From positions 1-49,103 of the IMG/VR virus record IMGVR_UViG_3300042396_000220: 49,103 nucleotides of DNA. One strand, given 5' to 3'. The stretch is from a virus. The notes beneath the pieces were generated by a model. It made no database searches and was not told the DNA's origin. It saw only the letters and a list, made by a program, of their open reading frames with translations. This document shows positions 7,405 to 13,502 of this stretch, one piece after another; position 1 is the first letter of the stretch; each line of letters opens with the position of its first letter. The translations under genes and the position numbers were made by a program.

Positions 7405-7898
7405 GCCTGACGAAGGCGGTCCAGATGGGACATCAGCTTCCGCTTTGCAGTCTTGGGGGCACAGCCTGCGTCCCTGCCCAAGGCATTGAAGCTGGTTTCC
7501 TCAAAGACAAAACGCTCAATCCACTCCCGCTCTTGTTCTGTCAGCCGCATGAGGCTGCTGATGGCGGCATCCGGGGGCTGGCTCTTGGGCTTTTGTCTTT
7601 GCTGGGCCTGCGACAGGGATAGCCTGAGGACACTGTGGGCCTGCGTCTTCAGTTCGTTCTGAACTTCTCGGAGCATCCCGTTCTTTATGGCCACCGAGAA
7701 GTAGGCACTGAGGTTCTTTGACCGGCCGGGATCGTAGGTCTTGGCCGCTTTGCAGCAGGCCATGTAGGCAGCGGACTCCAAGTCACAGCTTGCGGCCACA
7801 GACCTGAGGCAGGGCATGGTTTGCATGAACACGTTGATGCAAACCGGCACCAGCTTAATAGCTTCCTCGACCAGCTTTTGCTGATCTGCATTGAGCAT
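7380..7898 (-). CDS. sigma-70-family sigma factor
   Basis: 172 residues from the ATG that overlaps the upstream TGA (a GTG one codon earlier is possible); GGAG precedes. A region 2-like segment (DLESAAYMACCKAAKTYDPGRSKNLSAYFSVAIKNGMLREV) matches the DL..G...L..A...FDP..G..FS.YA pattern. A C-terminal region 4-like HTH follows (LTEQEREWIERF...LGRDAGCAPKTAKRKLMSHLDRLRQ). No regions 1 or 3 are seen, as in small alternative factors. It probably directs host RNA polymerase to phage promoters; the ACATAAAAGG sites in this window are candidate targets. Confidence 0.8.
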   Translation of the reverse strand: MLNADQQKLVEEAIKLVPVCINVFMQTMPCLRSVAASCDLESAAYMACCKAAKTYDPGRSKNLSAYFSVAIKNGMLREVQNELKTQAHSVLRLSLSQAQQRQKPKSQPPDAAISSLMRLTEQEREWIERFVFEETSFNALGRDAGCAPKTAKRKLMSHLDRLRQAYEDEPLA

Positions 7899-8119
7899 CA
7901 CCGATCTCCATATCGGAAGTAGTAGTCGCTCCTAATGACACGCCTGCAGGCAGCTTCGTGGCAGCTTCGGCATCTCCATTGCCCGTCCACTATGCCAAAC
8001 GTGTCAGTGTAGTATTCCCCGGGTGCCTCGCACTCGTAGCAGGGGAGAGGCTGTCCGATCTTCTTGGTCGGCTTTCTTGGCCTCCCTCTTTTCTTTTGTC
8101 CTAGGTTAGGGCTCGTCAT
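7898..8119 (-). CDS. AT-hook plus zinc-ribbon small protein, 73 aa
   Basis: The N-terminus contains KKRGRPRKPTKK, a textbook AT-hook with its GRP core that binds the minor groove of AT-rich DNA. A CYEC...CRSC pair then forms a likely four-Cys zinc ribbon. It sits directly upstream of the sigma-like gene (TGATG overlap), so it may be a transcription partner. It overlaps the gene before it by 14 bases; no strong ribosome binding site is visible. Confidence 0.7.
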   Translation of the reverse strand: MTSPNLGQKKRGRPRKPTKKIGQPLPCYECEAPGEYYTDTFGIVDGQWRCRSCHEAACRRVIRSDYYFRYGDR

Positions 8120-8444
8120 AAAATTCGGGCCCCGGTTTTTTCCGCTTCAGCTTCTGGCAATGTTCCAGAATTTTTTCACGCGCGCGGGAGGAATCTACCC
8201 CAATAGCCTCGCAGCATTCATCGAACTGGATTTGGCCGATGCCACCCTCTATCCAGCGACGGGCCTGAGTTCTTTGGTAGATGCCTTCTTTGTCATTGCC
8301 CCCGGTGTGGCCCCCTTTGACGTAGGCCGCTCGGTGGTAAAGGTTTGTGTCTGCTGCCAGACGTTTGACGGTCTGGAGCAGCATCCCTGCGCAGAGAGCC
8401 CGCCAGCCGCCTTCCAAGATGTCTGCTTCTATACTTCCTGACAC
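8106..8444 (-). CDS. hypothetical protein, 112 aa
   Basis: A GTG start at 8444 is chosen because GGAG lies about nine bases upstream and the homology-like part starts there (VSGSIEADILEGGWRALCAGMLLQ). An ATG at 8486 would extend it inside the upstream gene. Helical, with a basic C-terminus (CQKLKRKKPGPEF) that may contact DNA; DECCEAIGVDSSRAREKILEHC may be an HTH-like segment. Family not recognised. Confidence 0.65.
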   Translation of the reverse strand: MSGSIEADILEGGWRALCAGMLLQTVKRLAADTNLYHRAAYVKGGHTGGNDKEGIYQRTQARRWIEGGIGQIQFDECCEAIGVDSSRAREKILEHCQKLKRKKPGPEFYDEP

Positions 8445-8719
8445 TTGTTTTGCTCCAGAAAATGGATGGCCATGGCGAGATTGCACATTGCATGGGCCAG
8501 ATGTTCCTCTGCCGTGTCACCTTCCATAAACTTTGCCATGTGATTGAAGGCGTGGTTTATGCAGTGATCAACGGGCATTCCCTTGGTCCAGTTCTTTTCT
8601 CCATGGCGGGTTGCCCCTCTTGCCATGGTTCTTGCCATGGCCCTTAGCCCCGCCATTGGGATCAGGTCGAATCTTTCGGTGACTCTTCCTCGGGTAGCTC
8701 CCGAAGGGTACTGCTCAAT
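8429..8719 (-). CDS. dATP/dGTP diphosphohydrolase-like protein (DUF5664 type), probable ATT start
   Basis: The sequence YPSGATRGR...RFDLIPMAGLRAMARTMARGATRHGEKNW...DHCINHAFNHMAKFMEGDTAEEHLAHAMCNLAMAIHFLE matches the all-helical domain annotated as dATP/dGTP diphosphohydrolase N-terminal (PF18909). The likely substrate class is dNTPs. The conserved YPSGA segment has no ATG, GTG or TTG before it for a long way; the first workable start is ATT at 8719, with GGAG five bases upstream. The gene lies out of frame over the last 58 bases of the nuclease gene. If ATT is wrong, an ATG at 8679 would cut into the conserved domain. Confidence 0.75.
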   Translation of the reverse strand: MEQYPSGATRGRVTERFDLIPMAGLRAMARTMARGATRHGEKNWTKGMPVDHCINHAFNHMAKFMEGDTAEEHLAHAMCNLAMAIHFLEQNKCQEV

Positions 8720-9045
8720 GCTTTCTCCATCAGGGCCACGAACGACCTGACATCCTCCAGCCGTACCGTCACCAGCCAGCCCGTTCGATCCTTTCGGTGG
8801 AAGACTGCGGGCGTCATGCCACCAGCCTGCTCCACTGCTGTGGCCATTGCTTTGTGCAGGTTGAGGTTCTGCACCAGCTTCGACTCTATGAACAGGTTGG
8901 GGGCCTGCACTGCTATCAGATCGGAGTCCCCAGCATCCCCGCAGTATTGAACCGAACGACGAACGTCCCACTGAAACACCTCCCTTAATTTTTGGCACAG
9001 TTCCAACTCTCCACGCTTTCCCTTCTGCCGAGAATTACAGGCCAT
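8662..9045 (-). CDS. resolvase-like PD-(D/E)XK nuclease
   Basis: 127 residues; ATG overlapping the previous stop and preceded by AGGAGGT. KGKRGELELCQKL (helix 1 with Glu), SDLIAV and FIESKLVQNLNLHKAMATAVEQAG give the E...D...ExK order of archaeal-Holliday-junction-resolvase-type phage nucleases. A final segment fits a beta strand plus helix. Probable role: branch cleavage during recombination or packaging. It is placed between HNH genes and a dNTP hydrolase, in the DNA metabolism block. Confidence 0.7.
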   Translation of the reverse strand: MACNSRQKGKRGELELCQKLREVFQWDVRRSVQYCGDAGDSDLIAVQAPNLFIESKLVQNLNLHKAMATAVEQAGGMTPAVFHRKDRTGWLVTVRLEDVRSFVALMEKALSSTLRELPEEESPKDST

Positions 9046-9488
9046 CACTTACCTCCTTGCTGGTCTTTGACGATCTCCGCGTTTGCTGCCGCCTGATATG
9101 CAGCCGAAGCTGCCTCCGGTGTGCTGAATCGTCCGAGATACTTTCCGCAGCACTGGGCCCTGTACGGATTTGTTGAAAGGTGCTTGTCGTAATACACCCC
9201 CCTCGGCATTCCGTTTTTGGATGACGCCTTCCTGTTGATGTTGTTGACTCTGAACGTCGCCGCACGGAGGTTCGACATCCTGTTGTCTGTCTTGATTCTG
9301 TTGATGTGGTCCACCATCTTTGGGTACTCGCCGTTCTTGAGCTTCCACAAAAACCTGTGAAGCAGAACTTGCTTGCGGTTGATGGTGGCGTGGATGTACC
9401 CATTGCCGCTGCCTGCCCAAGAATGAGCCATGACCTCGGCCGCAAACTCTTCGTCAAAAAAGAACAGGGGTTTACCTGAACTTTTCAT
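9045..9488 (-). CDS. HNH homing-type endonuclease with AP2 domain
   Basis: 147 residues. ...LHRFLWKL...MVDHINRIKTDNRMSNLRAAT is the standard HNH_3 motif of phage and intron-type HNH nucleases. The C-terminal part, RGVYYDKHLSTNPYRAQCCGKYLGRFSTPEAASAAYQAAA, is an AP2-like DNA-binding domain. This architecture is typical of free-standing homing endonucleases that spread between phages. The start overlaps the second HNH gene by 17 bases. Confidence 0.9.
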   Translation of the reverse strand: MKSSGKPLFFFDEEFAAEVMAHSWAGSGNGYIHATINRKQVLLHRFLWKLKNGEYPKMVDHINRIKTDNRMSNLRAATFRVNNINRKASSKNGMPRGVYYDKHLSTNPYRAQCCGKYLGRFSTPEAASAAYQAAANAEIVKDQQGGK

Positions 9489-9861
9489 TGCGTTCCCTTT
9501 CTTCGATGGCCCACTCGGGGAGAGGGGTCGGGTCTTCCTTCAGTCCAACTCTGCCGAGAAGCCACGCAAGGAAAGAGAGGTCGAGCATCTCTTCGCCGTC
9601 CTCTTCTTTCTTGGCGAACAGAATGTTGCCAAGCGTGAGATTCTTTTTGCCGCCAGCATGAAAGCCTTCATGGCAGTCGCGGCACAGCAGGCAAAGATTT
9701 CTGTGGTCGTGGGCGTCCATGCCTCGACGCCTGCCCACAATATGATGAAGCTCCATCCGTCTGCCGGGCCTGTATTTTGGCCATCGGCAAACACAGCAGC
9801 GTTCGCAGAGTTGAACGTAAGCTTCTAGCTGTCTGCGGATGCGATCCAGTTTTTTGCTCAT
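9472..9861 (-). CDS. HNH endonuclease
   Basis: 129 residues. It has a zinc-binding CERCCVC and CLLCRDCHEGFH around the core ELHHIVGRRRGMD...NLCLLCRDCH, the classical HNH pattern (HH..., N, H). The C-terminus is helical. Roles in phages include DNA packaging nicking or homing; it is not next to the terminase here. It is the first gene after the conserved 46-nt element at 9875-9920, with GGAGGGC as Shine-Dalgarno. Confidence 0.9.
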   Translation of the reverse strand: MSKKLDRIRRQLEAYVQLCERCCVCRWPKYRPGRRMELHHIVGRRRGMDAHDHRNLCLLCRDCHEGFHAGGKKNLTLGNILFAKKEEDGEEMLDLSFLAWLLGRVGLKEDPTPLPEWAIEERERNEKFR

Positions 9862-9874
9862 CTTGCCCTCCGTG

Positions 9875-9920
9875 TTTTTTCAGAGTAAGGGCAAGGTCAA
9901 GAGCAATCTCTGTTCACTAC
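9875..9920 (-). promoter_or_regulatory. conserved 46-nt intergenic element, copy 1
   Basis: Read on the - strand: GTAGTGAACA, 2 variable, GATTGCT, 1 variable, TTGAC, 4 variable, CCCTTAC, 3 variable, GAAAAAA. It aligns without gaps to copy 2 at 11892-11937, with the 36 listed bases identical. The TAG in its first block is the stop codon of the zincin gene. It lies just upstream of the HNH gene. TTGAC could be a -35 box, but no consensus -10 follows, so the reading as promoter is tentative. Confidence 0.7.
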
Positions 9921-10759
9921 GGCAACCGTCGAGATTGGTACTCCACGAACTGCTTGAGCCTGACCATGTCGGGGTAGTCCGGGTCTCTTATTTCAATGAC
10001 CTTCAGCATCTCGCGGACGTACCCTTCAAGTTCTTTGGCTGACTGGAACGTGTCCTTGCGTCGTGAGCCCCAGCCCATTTGCTTGTGGGCAATGGCACCA
10101 TGGGTGTACGCACACCACTCGTCACAGAGATACAAGGGCGAGTCGTTCCACCACCGACGCTGGTCAACCAGATAGAGCTTGTAGATTTTTCCCCGGCGGT
10201 TGGCCGGGATTGAATTGGCAACTTGCTCTATGGTGATCTCGGGGTGGGGCAGCACGATCCCCTTGCCGTCCAGCAGGTAGATGCCGTGCTTGCCCCTCTT
10301 GTTCCAGACCTGATTGCTGGCTGCGTGGGTCAGTTCGTGCGTCCAAGTGACGAGATCAGTCGGGTCACTGTGGTCCTGAAATGCGGACGGGTTTTTGACC
10401 CGGCTGACAAGCTCCTTCAGTATTGGCGGATACTGGCCCTCAGGAGCCTTTCTGATGGGCGGGCACACTCCCGATAGCAGCTTCAGGGAGTCGGCCTCTA
10501 GCGGTGCAATAGAGGGCTTTGGCAAGGCATCGTTAAAATGAGGAGTCTTATCTTGTGACTTCTCTGATGCTTCTTTGATAGGGGCCTTTACCTGCACTTC
10601 AACCCTAGGCGTAGCCGGTGTTTCACGGACTACGCTTTCGGGTTTGGGTGCTGGCTTTGGGATGTAGTACTTGGGCTGTGGTCTTGCTGGGGTCAGCAGC
10701 CACCATAACAGCATGGCTGCGACGTAAGCCTGCCCAATCCTGTAGTAGTAGTTTGGCAC
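9917..10759 (-). CDS. membrane-anchored zincin metalloprotease-like protein
   Basis: 280 residues, GTG start with AAGG upstream. Residues 11-23 form one hydrophobic membrane segment, followed by a Pro/Lys/Ala-rich stalk to about residue 90 and a soluble domain. Residues 141-145 are HELTH, a zincin HExxH motif; E214 in CDEWCAYTHGA is a candidate third zinc ligand about 70 residues later, as in gluzincins. It is probably anchored in the cytoplasmic membrane with the domain outside. A role in envelope breakdown, entry or defence is inference. It is preceded by the ACATAAAAGG motif and by a hairpin covering its start. Confidence 0.7.
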   Translation of the reverse strand: MPNYYYRIGQAYVAAMLLWWLLTPARPQPKYYIPKPAPKPESVVRETPATPRVEVQVKAPIKEASEKSQDKTPHFNDALPKPSIAPLEADSLKLLSGVCPPIRKAPEGQYPPILKELVSRVKNPSAFQDHSDPTDLVTWTHELTHAASNQVWNKRGKHGIYLLDGKGIVLPHPEITIEQVANSIPANRRGKIYKLYLVDQRRWWNDSPLYLCDEWCAYTHGAIAHKQMGWGSRRKDTFQSAKELEGYVREMLKVIEIRDPDYPDMVRLKQFVEYQSRRLP

Positions 10760-10776
10760 ATAACCTTTTATGTGCC
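10755..10776 (-). promoter_or_regulatory. hairpin covering the zincin start codon, Shine-Dalgarno in loop
   Basis: On the - strand GGCACATAA-AAGG-TTATGTGCC is a perfect 9-bp stem with the AAGG Shine-Dalgarno as its four-base loop. The GTG start at 10759 is inside the stem. It could form a translational operator. It also contains the ACATAAAAGG motif, so if transcription starts at that motif the hairpin may not be present in the mRNA. Confidence 0.45.
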
Positions 10777-10778
10777 CG
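10764..10778 (-). promoter_or_regulatory. ACATAAAAGG motif, site A (candidate phage promoter)
   Basis: CGGGCACATAAAAGG on the - strand, immediately upstream of the zincin gene and between it and the zinc-ribbon gene. It shares ACATAAAAGG with sites B (27323) and C (41278). All three lie upstream of gene starts in short intergenic gaps. Confidence 0.5.
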
Positions 10779-10797
10779 ACTACCTACAGATGGGGAT

Positions 10798-11130
10798 TTA
10801 GAATGGGCTGTCCACCTCCCTTTTCGACCACTTGGACCAGCCATTGGTGCCAATCAGGTTGCCGTCCTGATCCTTTCTCCTTGGATACAGGGCCCCGTCG
10901 CTCTTCCTCTGGCCGAAGCCGATGCTGCACCCGCAGTCAACACAGCGGACTTCGTAGAAGTGATTGCCCTTGTTCTCTCGGGTGACCGGGACAGTGTTGG
11001 TGCTGTCACAGGCTCCGCATGTGGAGACACCGAACACTTCGATGGCCCCTGCCAATTCAGCAAAACAGTCTTTGGTGTCGGCCCCATCAACTTCAATTTC
11101 AATACGGTCAGTCTTCCATTTGATCTTCAT
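10798..11130 (-). CDS. zinc-ribbon protein, 110 aa
   Basis: The N-terminal half has short beta-strand patterns; the middle has CGAC...CVDC about 24 residues apart (a four-Cys zinc ribbon), then GFGQRKSDGALYPRRKDQDGN. The layout resembles small phage ssDNA- or RNA-associated zinc-ribbon proteins, but the family is not certain. Its ATG overlaps the stop of the gene before it (ATGA), so it is co-translated in the DNA metabolism block. Confidence 0.75.
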   Translation of the reverse strand: MKIKWKTDRIEIEVDGADTKDCFAELAGAIEVFGVSTCGACDSTNTVPVTRENKGNHFYEVRCVDCGCSIGFGQRKSDGALYPRRKDQDGNLIGTNGWSKWSKREVDSPF

Positions 11131-11513
11131 GCTCTGCTCCTAGGAAACTCGCTGGGTGAAACAACAGAGTGCCCGCCAACCCAGTGAATGGTCGGGCCTG
11201 TGTACTGGTAATCTTCGGTATCAAACGGGCAATCGCTCGGGTCTCCATCAGCCCTCTCAAACTCTTCCCTCAGCCTTCGGTAATCGCGGCCAACGATTGT
11301 GCCTTTGTATGTCAGCCCCCCAGTTTCTTTGATTCGCTGGTATTTCCTGATGGACTTACCTGACAAACCATCAAGTCCGGTTCTTCTATCAATCTCTTGT
11401 ATTACGATTAAGGGACACTTCTTCATTTCCTTGACACACCACAGGAGATAAGGCATTGGAATGGAATCCATTGTCTTGCTCTTGTGTTTTCCAAACGGCA
11501 TTACATCGCTCAT
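11127..11513 (-). CDS. ExoX C-terminal-like small protein (PFGKHK motif)
   Basis: 128 residues. MPFGKHKSKTMDSIPMPYLLWCVKEM matches the small domain found at the C-terminus of exodeoxyribonuclease X and in stand-alone phage proteins (PFGKhKGk...lp..YL.W). A GGAGGTTACCCA sequence precedes the ATG. The same domain occurs at the C-terminus of the helicase two genes upstream (APFGKWKGQPLSQIPVDYLRWAL), so the two may act on the same DNA structures. The remaining part is polar and unrecognised. Confidence 0.8.
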   Translation of the reverse strand: MSDVMPFGKHKSKTMDSIPMPYLLWCVKEMKKCPLIVIQEIDRRTGLDGLSGKSIRKYQRIKETGGLTYKGTIVGRDYRRLREEFERADGDPSDCPFDTEDYQYTGPTIHWVGGHSVVSPSEFPRSRA

Positions 11514-11539
11514 TGGGTAACCTCCATTGGTAAATCTCT

Positions 11540-11821
11540 TTACTGAAAATTCTCGTCAGCAGCAGGTCGTGCAACCTCCACAGTCGGTTGCCCTCCCCTC
11601 GGCCCAGCACTGGGTTGCTTGGTGATTGCAGACCGACTCCCTGCAAATAGCAGGAAGTCGGCTAGATCGGGCCGCTCGGAGCCATGCCGGACCTTTACCC
11701 GTGGAGTGATTTTGTTTTCGCAGTTCGCCACGTTGAACCCTGACACTGCGTACCAAGGGAGCCTCGCTCCTATGCCCTGCCCGTACAGTCGGACCCCCGG
11801 CAGGCACTGATAATCCTCCAC
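11540..11821 (-). CDS. hypothetical protein, about 93 aa (start uncertain)
   Basis: An open frame runs leftwards from inside the helicase gene to TAA at 11540; the first usable start after the helicase is GTG at 11821, though the frame upstream of it is also open and an unseen start is possible. The sequence (VEDYQCLPGVRLYGQGIGARLPWYAVSGFNVANCENKITPRVKV...) looks like real protein, more so than the alternative frames. No ribosome binding site is clear. It follows the second 46-nt element. No family recognised. Confidence 0.45.
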   Translation of the reverse strand: MEDYQCLPGVRLYGQGIGARLPWYAVSGFNVANCENKITPRVKVRHGSERPDLADFLLFAGSRSAITKQPSAGPRGGQPTVEVARPAADENFQ

Positions 11822-11891
11822 CGTTTTGGCCGCAGCCCCGGCTGGTGGTACACCGTCTGCCCCGTCCTGAATGGGGCTTGTTCGATCCTTC

Positions 11892-11937
11892 TTTTTTCGT
11901 TGTAAGGGTGCTGTCAACAGCAATCCTTGTTCACTAC
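11892..11937 (-). promoter_or_regulatory. conserved 46-nt intergenic element, copy 2
   Basis: Ungapped match to the element at 9875-9920 with 36 identical positions in five blocks. Its first block contains the TAG stop of the helicase gene. It lies upstream of the uncertain 93-aa gene and the ExoX-C-like gene. A possible GCCCC...GGGGC hairpin lies just downstream. Confidence 0.7.
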
Positions 11938-13502
11938 TTCGCTGTGTTCCAACGCTCCTCGTTTGCCTTGCGATCAATGGCATCCTTGAACGCCTGCTTC
12001 CACATCGGAGTCAAGCGGGCCTCCTTCAATGCCCACCTCAAATAGTCCACGGGAATCTGCGACAGGGGCTGGCCCTTCCACTTGCCGAAGGGGGCACGAA
12101 ACTCCCGCCGTCTGGGAGTGTCGCGGTCTGGTCGGCCGAAGGGGTCGTGGTCGTAGCTGTCGAACGTGACGCCCAGCACCAGCCCCTCACGACGCTTCCG
12201 CTCCGTGTCTCTCTGCAGGCGGGCGGCTTCTCGCTCGGCTTCCATCTCGGCGGCAACGGCGGCGTCGATCTCTTCCAGCGTGGCCTCGTCCTTGAGGCTG
12301 TCTCGGACCTTGATGCGGATGTCCTTCTTCTGGTCGCAAAGAACGTCCAGAGCGGTGCATAGCTTGTGGCAACGGCTGGAGTCGGTCAGGTCGTGGACAA
12401 TAAAGAAGGGCTTGTCGCTGGCTGCTATAGCCGCCTTCCGCTCGGCTGCGGTCTCAAGGCCGTCCGTCACCCCGGTCAGGTTGCGGGTGCCCCGGCCAAT
12501 CATCTGCGTGTACTTGTTCAAAGCCTTCGTTGGCTTGGCAAGGAAGATTTCCGACACGGGCGGGTGATCCCATCCCGTGGTCAGGATGCCTACGTTGATG
12601 ATGACTTCCCGTTGCCCAAGCATGAAGCACTTGAGTTCCTCCCGGTACTCTTCTTCGGACTGATAGCTATGCACCAAGCTGCAATGCAGCGAGTGGCGGT
12701 CCAGCATCAGGTCCCTAAGCAGAGTCGCTTGCCTGACCGAATGGGCGAACACTAAGGCTGGCTGCTTAGGCTTGTGGTTCTGGACAATCAGTGCAGCTAT
12801 GTCGTGAAGGACTTCTTCCGCCCTTAGGATTTGGTCTAGCTCCTCAGGGTTGAAGTCCGACGATGCCTTTTTCGCCAACTTCGACAGGTTGATGGACTTG
12901 ACGTAGTGAACCTTGACCTTGGGTGGACAGAGATAACCCTCGTCAATCGCCCTGCGGAGGGAAAAGCAGTAAGAAATCTTGTCGTAGAACCCAAGGAGCG
13001 AAGCCTTGTCTGCCCGGTAAGCCGTGGCAGTGCAGCCAAGGACCCTCGCTCCCCCGTCCACCAACTGCTGCAAGATGTCACGGGCCTGCATGGTGAAGCC
13101 CCAGTGGGCCTCGTCCACCACAACCAAGTCCACCTTGCCGATGAACTTCTTGTACCTGTCGTGCCTAAGAAGGGTCTGCCAACTGGCCACCACAAACTCA
13201 GTCTCGGGCAGGGCACTGAGATCAGCCTGCTCAATGTCAGGTTCGCAGTTCCTCAACGAGCGAATCGTCTTTACGGTCTGCCCAATCAGTTCGATCAGCG
13301 GAACGATGACCAGAGTTCTGGCCCCCTCCCGGGGCAACAGGACAAACGTCCGCGTCTTGCCTGTGCCGGTCGGGAGTTCCAGAAGCAGCTTCTTCAAGCC
13401 TTGCCGCCAGTCCGAACGCAAAGCAGTGATCGCCTCCTTTTGGTAGTCCCTAAGAAGGTGATCAAAGAGTGGCAGGGATTGGCACTTTGCTGGTGGCTTC
13501 AT
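11934..13502 (-). CDS. SF2 helicase with C-terminal ExoX-C-like domain
   Basis: 522 residues from the ATG at 13502, which has GGGGGTG upstream; a longer frame to 13547 lies in the preceding gene. Walker A GTGKT near residue 46-50, DEAH at 130-133 (VVVDEAHWG), a TATA motif (LGCTATAYRAD) and a C-terminal helicase domain with QMIGRGTRN, as in SF2 UvrB/RecG/RAD25-type phage helicases. The tail carries APFGKWKGQPLSQIPVDYLRWAL, the ExoX C-terminal domain. Probable role: DNA unwinding or remodelling in recombination and replication. Its start overlaps the stop of the 171-aa ORF (ATGA). Confidence 0.9.
   Translation of the reverse strand: MKPPAKCQSLPLFDHLLRDYQKEAITALRSDWRQGLKKLLLELPTGTGKTRTFVLLPREGARTLVIVPLIELIGQTVKTIRSLRNCEPDIEQADLSALPETEFVVASWQTLLRHDRYKKFIGKVDLVVVDEAHWGFTMQARDILQQLVDGGARVLGCTATAYRADKASLLGFYDKISYCFSLRRAIDEGYLCPPKVKVHYVKSINLSKLAKKASSDFNPEELDQILRAEEVLHDIAALIVQNHKPKQPALVFAHSVRQATLLRDLMLDRHSLHCSLVHSYQSEEEYREELKCFMLGQREVIINVGILTTGWDHPPVSEIFLAKPTKALNKYTQMIGRGTRNLTGVTDGLETAAERKAAIAASDKPFFIVHDLTDSSRCHKLCTALDVLCDQKKDIRIKVRDSLKDEATLEEIDAAVAAEMEAEREAARLQRDTERKRREGLVLGVTFDSYDHDPFGRPDRDTPRRREFRAPFGKWKGQPLSQIPVDYLRWALKEARLTPMWKQAFKDAIDRKANEERWNTAK

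Noticed and set aside
8429-8719. Evidence of a 2-aminoadenine (Z) genome
   Set aside because: The DUF5664-type domain is also found in phages with normal DNA, and no PurZ or Z-specific polymerase is in the window.
9875-9920. Sigma-54 promoter
   Set aside because: TTGCT is present, but no GG at the -24 distance in either copy.
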